This document shows, piece after piece, positions 28,357 to 35,570 of a DNA stretch of 64,000 nt. This stretch comes from Gluconacetobacter dulcium. GTDB taxonomy: Bacteria; Pseudomonadota; Alphaproteobacteria; Acetobacterales; Acetobacteraceae. Made by a program: the position numbers and the translations under genes. Below the pieces are notes generated by a model. It was not told the DNA's origin, did no database searches, and saw only the letters and a list, made by a program, of their open reading frames with translations. Within the stretch, counting starts at the first letter, position 1, and each line of letters starts with the position of its first letter. Location of the stretch: assembly GCF_014174165.1 (NCBI RefSeq), contig NZ_JABEQN010000010.1, positions 1 to 64,000 on the forward strand, written 5' to 3'.

Positions 28357-28432
28357 GAATCCGACCGAAAACGCGCTGGCGGTCATCCAGCGTGGACCGT
28401 TCCGGGCCGAAAGCCCGGCCGGCTTTGTGCCA

Positions 28433-28453
28433 GCCGGATTACCGGCCTTTTTT
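28433..28453 (+). terminator. Terminator of bfd within the fur 3' end
   Basis: Stem GCCGG / CCGGC with loop ATTA is followed by TTTTTT (28448-28453). The T-run doubles as the AAA/AAG lysine codons at the end of fur. A competing stem CCGGCT / AGCCGG lies at 28419-28437. Confidence 0.65.
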
Positions 28454-28876
28454 CTTCTTGCGGCGGCCGTAGAGTTCCAGACGGGTCGTCGCGACCTCGT
28501 AGCCCATCCTGGCAGCGATTTCCGCCAGCAGAGCTTTCAGCTCGTCGTCGTCGAATTCCATGACGGTACCGGTATCGACATCGATCAGGTGGAAATGGTC
28601 CCCATGATCGGTCGTCTCGTACCGCGCTCGGCCCCCGCCGAAATCGCGACGCCGCAGGATGCCCTTCTCCTCGAACAGCCGCACCGTCCGGTACACTGTC
28701 GCGATGGAGATATGCGGATCGACCGCCGTGGCCCGGCGATAGAGTTCCTCAACATCGGGATGATCGTCGGATTCGGACAGGACATGCGCGATCGTACGCC
28801 GCTGCCCGGTCAGTTTCATGCCCTTCTCGCGGCACATCGCGGCGATCGGGGAGTCCAGCCTGTCGTCTGTTTTCAT
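28439..28876 (-). CDS. fur: Ferric uptake regulator, Fur family
   Basis: This 145-residue metal-dependent repressor has an N-terminal winged helix (MKLTGQRRTIAHVLSES, then PHISIATVYRTVRLFEEKGI) and a metal-binding dimer domain with DHGDHFHLIDVDTG. It lacks the C-terminal Cys pairs that bind structural zinc in E. coli Fur, as is usual in the alphaproteobacterial Fur/Mur branch. In some relatives that branch responds to manganese. The ATG at 28876 follows GGGGAGG. The tail is very basic (GRRKKKKGR). A good Fur box lies 100 bp upstream in the divergent gap, so autoregulation is likely. Confidence 0.95.
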   Translation of the reverse strand: MKTDDRLDSPIAAMCREKGMKLTGQRRTIAHVLSESDDHPDVEELYRRATAVDPHISIATVYRTVRLFEEKGILRRRDFGGGRARYETTDHGDHFHLIDVDTGTVMEFDDDELKALLAEIAARMGYEVATTRLELYGRRKKKKGR

Positions 28877-28977
28877 TGCCTCCCCAGCATAGCCTGATCC
28901 GACGAATCGCGTCCAATGGATTGGCACGGCGCCTGGATGGGGCGGACATCATCACGATGTGAGCATTTCATGTTTGC

Positions 28978-28996
28978 AAATGATAATCGTTCTCAT
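28978..28996. promoter_or_regulatory. Fur box between fur and the unknown iron gene
   Basis: AAATGATAATCGTTCTCAT matches the classic 19-bp Fur consensus at about 15 of 19 positions by eye. It sits 54 bp before the ribosome-supported start of the plus-strand gene and 102 bp before fur. Confidence 0.75.
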
Positions 28997-29049
28997 ATAG
29001 TGCCGTGACACAGCAACAGATCGGCGGCGTCGCCGGCCAGGAGTGCCCA

Positions 29050-29670
29050 ATGAGCCACGCACGGCATTACGTGAACGACCTCTCCTGCAGCGAGAAGCTG
29101 GCCATCTGGATGATCCGATGCATCACGCGGCGCGAGGTGCCCGCCTGCACGGGCGCATCGTCCCGCCCGGTGGCCCGGAGCCTGTTCATGGTGGGGTTCC
29201 ACGCCGACCTCGAAGGAGTCGTGGAGGCGTTTCGCGCCGCGATGAGCCGGATGGCTGGACTGCGCATGGACCGTCTGGACGTGGGCATGCCCGGCACGAT
29301 GATGCTGACTGCCACCGAAGAGGGCTTTCTGGACGCAACGTCGGCGGCACAGAACGGAAACGAGGCTGCGGTCCGTGCGGCATTGCGGCGGGTCTTTCCG
29401 CATCATTATGTGCAGTCGCGCTTCGCCGCCGCCGTCACGGTGCTGGCCGCGTGCCTGGCCGGCGCGGGGCACTGGCTGCCCAGCCGCCGCCCCTCCCCCG
29501 CTACCCAGCCGCCCCGCCTGATCGAAATGCAAACCGATGAGGCCGATGCGCTCCGGCGACAGGGTACGGATACCGCCGCCTTGGTCGCCATGGCACGCTG
29601 GCAGGAACTGGATATGGGAATGAGCCACCATCACTGGCCGCATCCGGAAAATCTCGGCCTCGTCCATTAG
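29050..29670 (+). CDS. Unknown protein behind a Fur box, paralogue 1
   Basis: This 206-residue protein belongs to no family I recognise. The ATG at 29050 has AGGAG 6 bases upstream. It has a helical N-terminus (LSCSEKLAIWMIRC), then MVGFHADLEGVVEAFRAAMS. The most conserved part is shared with the next gene: FLDATSAAQNGN, AALRRVFPHHYVQSRFAAAV and ACLAGAGHWLPSRR. The tail ends in a His-rich MGMSHHHWPHPEN that could bind metal. There is no signal peptide or certain membrane segment. The segment TVLAACLAGAG is only weakly hydrophobic. Its start lies 54 bp after a Fur box shared with fur, so low iron probably induces it. Confidence 0.8.
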   Translation: MSHARHYVNDLSCSEKLAIWMIRCITRREVPACTGASSRPVARSLFMVGFHADLEGVVEAFRAAMSRMAGLRMDRLDVGMPGTMMLTATEEGFLDATSAAQNGNEAAVRAALRRVFPHHYVQSRFAAAVTVLAACLAGAGHWLPSRRPSPATQPPRLIEMQTDEADALRRQGTDTAALVAMARWQELDMGMSHHHWPHPENLGLVH

Positions 29671-29752
29671 CCGCCGGGTCTGTCGATGGCCGGGCACCCG
29701 CGATTGGCCGCTCGCCCTCCCCCTGTTTTGTCATGGGTGTCCTGCCATCTTG

Positions 29753-29781
29753 TAGATGCAAACGCGAGGCAGCCGCATCTA
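29753..29781. promoter_or_regulatory. Inverted repeat before paralogue 2
   Basis: TAGATGC and GCATCTA are perfect 7-bp arms around a 15-bp spacer, followed directly by an AT-rich TATTATTATAAAG stretch that could be a -10 region. It lies 78 bp before the next start codon. Confidence 0.4.
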
Positions 29782-29858
29782 TTATTATAAAGGGATAAGG
29801 CAGGAGGCCGGGCAGAAAACCTCCAAGGGAGCCGACACGGCAGTGATCGGAAATAATC

Positions 29859-30434
29859 ATGACCCATCCGCAAACATCCATGAACGCTCTTTCACGCAGC
29901 GAACGGCTGGCGGTGCATGTGATGCGCCATTTCATGCCTGGCGGCCCGGTGGGCGGCCTGTCGCGCGACGAGACGATGGCACGCCTGCCGCTCTCGCTGC
30001 TGTCGGAGGATTATCCGTATCTCGCCCGGATGTTGGCCGATGCCGCGGCCATGATGCCGCCCGGCGCGCTGGGGCTGGCCGGAATCATGCCGTTCCAGGC
30101 GCCTGTGGTCACCACGGTCGAACATCATCTGCTCGACGCCATCGAGATCGCGCAAAATGGTCGTGTCACCGATCTCAGAAGGGCGTTGCGTCCCCTCTTC
30201 CCGGAAGGGGATATTCCCGATCGGTTGATGGCCGCATTGGCCATGCTGGGGGCCTGCCTCGCCGGTGCGGGCTATATCCTGCCCCGCCGGAATACCGGCG
30301 GGGCAGACCGCCAATGGTGGCATGAACCGGTTTCCGTGGCCGACTGGCTGCGCGAGGTGACGGAAAACGAGATCCCGTCGCTGGGCGCCGTCCTGGCGCG
30401 CCCGGTGGATGAGCCGCCGATACGAGCCATTTAG
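29859..30434 (+). CDS. Unknown protein next to fur, paralogue 2
   Basis: This 191-residue protein is clearly related to the product of the preceding gene. Shared blocks are LSRSERLAVHVMR against LSCSEKLAIWMIR, LLDAIEIAQNG against FLDATSAAQNG, LRRALRPLFP against VRAALRRVFP and GACLAGAGYILPRR against AACLAGAGHWLPSRR. It lacks the His-rich tail of its paralogue and ends instead with an acidic stretch. The start is ATG 29859. An in-frame ATG at 29880 is possible. No Fur box was found directly before it. It may be transcribed from its own AT-rich promoter or from the upstream gene. Confidence 0.8.
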   Translation: MTHPQTSMNALSRSERLAVHVMRHFMPGGPVGGLSRDETMARLPLSLLSEDYPYLARMLADAAAMMPPGALGLAGIMPFQAPVVTTVEHHLLDAIEIAQNGRVTDLRRALRPLFPEGDIPDRLMAALAMLGACLAGAGYILPRRNTGGADRQWWHEPVSVADWLREVTENEIPSLGAVLARPVDEPPIRAI

Positions 30435-30490
30435 CAGGCTGCTGCACAGTCGGGCTCCAACATTGGCGCGGCGTGTCGGAGCCTGACCCC

Positions 30491-30631
30491 AAAATGCGCC
30501 CTGGTGGCGATCCGGCGTGTGTTTCCTGCGCTTCGGTGCGCACGGCCATCAAGGCTGCGCTGCTCCGCTGCTCGGAAACACACGCCGGACGCGGCCCTGA
30601 CGGGCCGCTCTCGCTCACCAGACCGCATTTT
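30491..30631. repeat. 141-bp multi-arm palindromic element
   Basis: The outer arms at 30491-30506 and 30616-30631 match at 14 of 16 positions (AAAATGCG..CTGGTG against its complement). Inside them lies a perfect 15-bp inverted repeat, CCGGCGTGTGTTTCC (30512-30526) against 30574-30588. Two smaller hairpins add side arms: TGCGC / GCGCA around 30527-30542 and GCGGCCC / GGGCCGC at 30591-30609. The fold would be branched, like a cruciform. It starts 57 bp after paralogue 2 and ends 1 base before the stop codon of the MASE1-GGDEF gene. It resembles a MITE or REP-type element, and may act as a two-way terminator. Confidence 0.75.
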
Positions 30632-30632
30632 C

Positions 30633-32096
30633 TCAGGTGAGGAGCGTATATCCGTTCCGCCCGGCAGCCTTCGTCTTGTAGAGCGCGAGATCGGCGCGCC
30701 GGAGAATGTCCTTGATGCCTTGCCGCCCCGATCCGGACAACGTGGCGCCGATGCTGGCCGTGACCGCGGCCCCCACCTCCGGCAGGTCGTAGGGCAATGC
30801 CAGTTCATGCCGGACCTGCATGCAGAGCGCCTCCAGGTCCGACACCGTCTGCACGTCGGGTATGAAGGCCACGAACTCGTCTCCGCCATAGCGGGCGACC
30901 AGACCATGAACATCCCGAAGGATCACGATCAGGCGCCGGGAGAAAACCCGCAGTACGTCGTCCCCCGTAGCATGTCCATATGTATCGTTGATCCGCTTGA
31001 AATGGTCGAGATCGACGATCAGCAGCGCGCCCGCTGCGGAGAGTCTCATATGCGCCTCGACCGCCGGTTCGAACGTGCGCCGGTTCATGGCCAGTGTCAG
31101 TTCGTCATGCGACGATGCCTGCCGCAACCGATCCTGCACGAAGAGCATCCGCCGCAGAGAACGCCGGTTTTCATCGACCGATACATTGGCGGGCAGGACC
31201 GTGAGGACAAGCGACACGAGATAGGTCTGTATTCCCACCTCGCGCAGAATGACGTCGTGACCTGAAAAGAGCGCGATAGGCCCCATCCCCCGCCGCGTGA
31301 ACGCCGTCGCGCAGACCGCCACGAGAAAGACGGTTCCCGATGTCCATACCGGGCTCGCGCGAAAACCGACGATGGTCAGGAGAGGATAGCTGAACAGCAG
31401 CAGCGGTGAACGTCCCCATACGAAACTGGCGATCGAAACCGCCAGGCACAGGAGCGAGAGCACCATCGACCGGCCCCGCCGGTACTCGTTGTCCCCGCGC
31501 ACATTGCGGATCAGATGGATGATGACCGGTGTTGCGAGGATCAGGCCGAGCGCGTCGCACGCAACCCATTGGATCCAGTCCCGGAGCAACGGGGCCGGAT
31601 CGCCCATGATGAAACGGTCGCCCAGGACGCCGAAGCCGGCCTCGATCGCGGATGCCGCAACGGCAATGATCGAAAAGCAGAGGAAACGCGGCAGGCGCGC
31701 CAGATCGGTCCGGGCACCGCAGAACTGCCGCGTCAAAGGGGCCGCTATCGCGACCTGCATGATATTCAGCAGACTGGCCTGAACCGCCTCGCCGTTCGCC
31801 CATCCCGCCCCATAGTTGGCGCACAGATTGATCGCACAGCAGCCGGCCATCACAGCCAGGCTACGCCGTTCCGGCAGAATCAGCAGAGCGACCAGCATTA
31901 CCGCGTTGGCAGGCCAGAAAGCCGAGAACCCGTCATTATCCTCGGTGAGGAAACGGGTGATCACGACGAGACCGCCAAACAGCAGAAGAAAAAGCAGGAT
32001 CAAGCCGCGCCCGCGCGGCTGCTCGGCCGGCCGGAACGGGCGCCAAGTTCGCGACGATTGGACGATTTGGGTCCACGGACGCGCGGGTCCTACCAT
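30633..32096 (-). CDS. MASE1-GGDEF diguanylate cyclase
   Basis: This 487-residue inner-membrane protein has a MASE1-type sensor of about eight helices (residues about 30-315). A GGDEF domain follows, with the intact active site RYGGDEF near residue 402 and upstream IVDLDHFKRINDTYGHATGD. It should make cyclic di-GMP from two GTP. The inhibitory RxxD site is missing: the four residues five before the motif are DVHG, so product inhibition at that site is not expected. The start at 32096 is uncertain because of a long open N-terminus. Its stop codon touches the palindromic element. Confidence 0.9.
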   Translation of the reverse strand: MVGPARPWTQIVQSSRTWRPFRPAEQPRGRGLILLFLLLFGGLVVITRFLTEDNDGFSAFWPANAVMLVALLILPERRSLAVMAGCCAINLCANYGAGWANGEAVQASLLNIMQVAIAAPLTRQFCGARTDLARLPRFLCFSIIAVAASAIEAGFGVLGDRFIMGDPAPLLRDWIQWVACDALGLILATPVIIHLIRNVRGDNEYRRGRSMVLSLLCLAVSIASFVWGRSPLLLFSYPLLTIVGFRASPVWTSGTVFLVAVCATAFTRRGMGPIALFSGHDVILREVGIQTYLVSLVLTVLPANVSVDENRRSLRRMLFVQDRLRQASSHDELTLAMNRRTFEPAVEAHMRLSAAGALLIVDLDHFKRINDTYGHATGDDVLRVFSRRLIVILRDVHGLVARYGGDEFVAFIPDVQTVSDLEALCMQVRHELALPYDLPEVGAAVTASIGATLSGSGRQGIKDILRRADLALYKTKAAGRNGYTLLT

Positions 32097-32295
32097 TCAA
32101 CACGGCTCCTGCCGGCACACTCCGTCTCGGCCGTCGAGCGGTTGAGAGGTCAATGGCTATCTTGCGCGGAATATAAACCTGAAGCGCCGGCGACTCCATA
32201 CGTTATCGTTATGACAGGCGGTAGATATCGCGTCATGCTCTGCCTGCCGCCGCCTGCGGTCTCCCTCTCTTCCGCACCGGCCCTTGGGTGCCGCC

Positions 32296-32874
32296 TCAGG
32301 CCCGCGCCGACGTAACGCTGCCGAGATAGTCGATTACGCGCGTAAAACCGCTTTCGGCCCCGATGACACAGCGGTCCGGGTCCAGCCCGGCGCGATCAAT
32401 CGCCTCCTGAAAAGCCGACCAGGAGCGCCCGCGGCCCGCCGGATCGGGTTGCAGGTGACGGGCGCCGAACGAGGCGCCGAAGCCCAGCTTTTCGGCCAGG
32501 CGCGTCAGAATGCCGGCCCCCAGCTTCGATCCTTCGGCCACATACAGCCACCCCATTGCCTCCGACGGATCATGGGCGACAGGGCGTTCCGTCGCTTCAG
32601 GGGTGGGAATATCCAGGTCCGCCATATCTTCGACCAACTGTGCAAACCGGTTTCGTGCGGGCAGATCGGGCACGATGCGTGCAAGAGCTGGATCGCCATA
32701 GAGTACGTTCAGGTCTCGATGGAACCGATATTGGACCAGCACGAAATTTTGATACCCCGGCCGATCCGAGAACATGCCGGCTGTCATGATGGCATGGTCC
32801 AGCTGCTCATGAATGGCGTGCGTATGCGCCTTGAGTTGTGATGACAGGGGTGAGGTCAGGATCGGGTCGCTCAC
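32296..32874 (-). CDS. hemO: Biliverdin-producing heme oxygenase
   Basis: This enzyme opens heme to biliverdin, CO and iron in the cytoplasm, so that heme can serve as an iron source. The 192-residue protein has the proximal ligand H22 in LKAHTHAIHEQLDH and the distal-helix glycine motif in GWLYVAEGSKLGAGIL. I chose the GTG at 32874 because AAGGA lies 8 bases upstream. A longer frame from 32982 adds a non-typical extension. It is divergent from a heme-type TonB receptor with Fur boxes in the gap. The bacterial HemO/PigA/BphO-like branch is likely. The product isomer cannot be told. Confidence 0.92.
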   Translation of the reverse strand: MSDPILTSPLSSQLKAHTHAIHEQLDHAIMTAGMFSDRPGYQNFVLVQYRFHRDLNVLYGDPALARIVPDLPARNRFAQLVEDMADLDIPTPEATERPVAHDPSEAMGWLYVAEGSKLGAGILTRLAEKLGFGASFGARHLQPDPAGRGRSWSAFQEAIDRAGLDPDRCVIGAESGFTRVIDYLGSVTSARA

Positions 32875-33022
32875 GATAGGAATCCTTCGATTATTTCCAT
32901 TCATGTCAGACAGCGCAAACAGACAGAATGTAACGAATGATTTGCGGATTGTTTCGTCTGTTTCCAGCCAAGCCCATTTCATCAGACAATTGTTGATTGC
33001 CTGATCTTTTGCCTTTTATGCA

Positions 33023-33041
33023 AATGAGAATCAAGCGCATT
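33023..33041. promoter_or_regulatory. Fur-box-like sequence 1 in the heme divergon
   Basis: AATGAGAATCAAGCGCATT resembles the Fur consensus in its left half (AATGAGAATC) and less in the right. It lies 149 bp before hemO and 67 bp before the receptor ATG at 33096. Confidence 0.55.
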
Positions 33042-33076
33042 TTATGTTGACAAGCAGAACACCGCCCCCGCATTAG

Positions 33077-33096
33077 ATGCGAACAATTCTCATTTA
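33077..33096. promoter_or_regulatory. Fur-box-like sequence 2 before the heme receptor
   Basis: ATGCGAACAATTCTCATTTA has a good right half (ATTCTCATT). A TTGACA at 33047-33052 and CATTAG at 33071-33076 could be the promoter, which would place this box over the transcription start. Confidence 0.6.
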
Positions 33097-33107
33097 TGGA
33101 GCACGCG

Positions 33108-35459
33108 GTGATAAGGCGGCAAAAAAAACGGCATCGCACGATTCTCTGTCATATACTGGCGACATCCGCACTGACCTGCGGATATGCATCCATGGATTTC
33201 GCCCGTGCCGCGACTGATGCGCCGGCAACCGATGCACTCACCGCCAGGAAGGCGGCGCCCGGCAGCGCCACTGCCCCCAGTCAGCAACCCGCGAACGCAA
33301 CCGGCGCGCGTCCCGCTGCCCCTGCGATCAACCTCCGGCCGGTGAAAGTCTCAGGGCGTGCCGATGTGATCGATTCCATGAAATTCGATCCCGATGCAGA
33401 CCACAGCAGCACCGGCAAGCCGGCCGTACTGACGACCACCACGACCTACAAGGTGTTTCGCGATCGCCAGATCGACAATCTGGAAGATTACGCACGTCGC
33501 GTCGATGCCGCCGTCAATTACAGTGCCGGTAATGCCAGCATCAATATCCGTGGCCTCGACCAGAACCGCATTCTGACGACGATCGACGGGGTGCGCACGA
33601 GTTGGGCCAATGACGGTGCCTATACCGGCACCTACAATACAGCCCAGGGCGGCGTCAGCGCCTTCGACTTCAATTCCCTCGGTGCGATCGACGTTGTTAA
33701 AAGCGCCGATTCCAGCTTTTTCGGGACGGGATCGCTTGGCGGCGTCGTTGCGCTGCGCACGCTGGACCCGGAAGATATTCTCAAGCCGGGCAAGAGTTTC
33801 GGCGGGCTGACCAAGACCACATATGATGGATCGAGCGAAAGCGCCTACCTTAACCAGACGTTCGCCGCCCGCTACGGCGATACGCTCTTTCTGCTGGAAG
33901 GCGGTTATCAGAACGGCAGCCAGACCGGCAACATGGGCCGGATCGGGGGCAGCGGGCGCGCGCGGACCAGAAGCAACCCGGCCTCCTACGATCAGGGCAG
34001 TTTTCTGGGCAAGATCCGGCATTACTTCGCGGGCGGCCACCGGGTGGGGCTGACGGGAGAATGGTTCGACCGCAATTATGACGAACACACCATGACATCG
34101 GAGACCAGCGCGGGGCAGCATTACCGCACAGGCAGCGAGAACAAGCGTGCCCGCGTCTCGGCCAATTACGACTACAAGGCGGAAAGTCCGACCGCCCTGT
34201 TCAGCGAAGGGCATTTTCTGGCTTATTGGCAGGACACCAACACGATCACCGACATCCGCAACACGAACAGCCTCCGCCCCGCCGCCAATGCGCATGAAAA
34301 TCTCAACCTGTCGGTGCAGTCCTACGGCATGACCGGCTCGGCGACAGCCAATCTCTTCACAGGTCCGCTGCATCACGCCATCACCTTCGGCGGCGAGGTC
34401 TATCTGACCGATACCAGCCAGCATGAAACCGGGCAGCGCGCCACGACAAGTGCCTACACGCACGATAATTATGCCGACATGCCGAAGGTCCATGGCACCG
34501 ACCTGGGCGCGATCCTACAGGACCGCATCGGCATGGGCGTTGGCGAATGGTTCCATATCACGCCGGGTTTCCGCTTCGATTATTACCAGCGCGCCCCGCG
34601 GAACAGCGCCTTCTTCAGGAACAATCCCGGCTATGCCGGTCTGCCACGGGGCGCGCATGGCGGGCATTTCTCGCCCAAGGTGCTGATCGAGGCGCGCGTG
34701 GCCCACGACCTGACGCTTTACGGCCAGTATTCGCAGGCGTTCCGCGCCCCCTCGGCGACCGAAGCCTATCTCAATTACAGCACGCCGCCGATCTATCAGG
34801 TCGTCGGCAATCCCGATATCAAGCCGGAAACCAGCCGAGGCTGGGAAGTGGGCATGAAATACGGAAATTCCGAACGCGGCGCCAATGTCTCGTTCTATGA
34901 TAATTACTATAAAAACTTCATAGACATGGTCGGCGTGAGCGGATGTAGTGGATATTATTACTGCTATGGCTACGCCAACCTGGGGCATGTGCGCATTTAC
35001 GGGGTCGAGGCCAGTGCTCAATGGGCGTTCGACAAGCACTGGCAGGCATGGGGCTCGTTCGCCTATGCCGACGGCCGCAATACCGATCTGAACTACCACC
35101 TCAGTTCCGTTGCCCCGTTCCGTGGCATCATCGGCTTCGGCTACAAGGGCGAGAACTGGGGCACGAGCCTGTCCGCGACGTTTGCGACGGCACGGGACAA
35201 CGCAAAATACCTGACGACTTCAGGCACACCGGTCAGCCAGTGGAAGACGCCGGGCTACGTGCTGTTCGATCTGACGGGCTGGTACAGCCCGACCTTCTAC
35301 CGCCCCCTGCGCATTCAGACCGGCATGTACAATATCTTCGACAAGACCTATTACAACGCCGCCGCGCTGCCCTATGGCCAGTCCAGCAGCAGCCTGTCCG
35401 AACAATATTACAGCCAGCCGGGCCGCTCGTTCAAAGTCACCGCACGGATCGAATTCTGA
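33108..35459 (+). CDS. TonB-dependent heme/hemoglobin receptor
   Basis: This outer-membrane beta-barrel imports heme or extracts it from heme proteins, using TonB energy. After a long N-terminal signal region (RTILCHILATSALTCGYASM), the plug domain shows NLEDYARRVDAAVNYS, SINIRGLDQNRILTTIDGVR and the hemoglobin-receptor-like TGSLGGVVALRTLDPEDIL. The barrel ends in a C-terminal Phe (VTARIEF). I prefer the GTG at 33108, with GGAG 6 bases upstream. The ATG at 33096 lacks a ribosome site and overlaps the Fur box. The divergent heme oxygenase supports heme as substrate. A terminator follows. Confidence 0.9.
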   Translation: MIRRQKKRHRTILCHILATSALTCGYASMDFARAATDAPATDALTARKAAPGSATAPSQQPANATGARPAAPAINLRPVKVSGRADVIDSMKFDPDADHSSTGKPAVLTTTTTYKVFRDRQIDNLEDYARRVDAAVNYSAGNASINIRGLDQNRILTTIDGVRTSWANDGAYTGTYNTAQGGVSAFDFNSLGAIDVVKSADSSFFGTGSLGGVVALRTLDPEDILKPGKSFGGLTKTTYDGSSESAYLNQTFAARYGDTLFLLEGGYQNGSQTGNMGRIGGSGRARTRSNPASYDQGSFLGKIRHYFAGGHRVGLTGEWFDRNYDEHTMTSETSAGQHYRTGSENKRARVSANYDYKAESPTALFSEGHFLAYWQDTNTITDIRNTNSLRPAANAHENLNLSVQSYGMTGSATANLFTGPLHHAITFGGEVYLTDTSQHETGQRATTSAYTHDNYADMPKVHGTDLGAILQDRIGMGVGEWFHITPGFRFDYYQRAPRNSAFFRNNPGYAGLPRGAHGGHFSPKVLIEARVAHDLTLYGQYSQAFRAPSATEAYLNYSTPPIYQVVGNPDIKPETSRGWEVGMKYGNSERGANVSFYDNYYKNFIDMVGVSGCSGYYYCYGYANLGHVRIYGVEASAQWAFDKHWQAWGSFAYADGRNTDLNYHLSSVAPFRGIIGFGYKGENWGTSLSATFATARDNAKYLTTSGTPVSQWKTPGYVLFDLTGWYSPTFYRPLRIQTGMYNIFDKTYYNAAALPYGQSSSSLSEQYYSQPGRSFKVTARIEF

Positions 35460-35488
35460 TCCTTCCGGCGGATCGCCCCCCATGTGAG

Positions 35489-35518
35489 ACGCGCCGGCGA
35501 CAAGCCGGCGCGTTTTTT
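35489..35518 (+). terminator. Terminator of the heme receptor gene
   Basis: A perfect 10-bp stem (ACGCGCCGGC / GCCGGCGCGT) with loop GACAA is followed by TTTTTT. Confidence 0.92.
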
Positions 35519-35534
35519 CATGACCCGATGGCCA

Positions 35535-35559
35535 CGGGCCGGATTGGCGATCCGGCCCG
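35535..35559 (-). terminator. Hairpin downstream of the siderophore receptor gene
   Basis: A perfect 10-bp stem (CGGGCCGGAT / ATCCGGCCCG) with a 5-base loop lies 12 bp past the minus-strand stop codon. There is no T-run directly after it, so termination strength is unsure. Confidence 0.55.
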
Positions 35560-35570
35560 CGCGCATGGCC

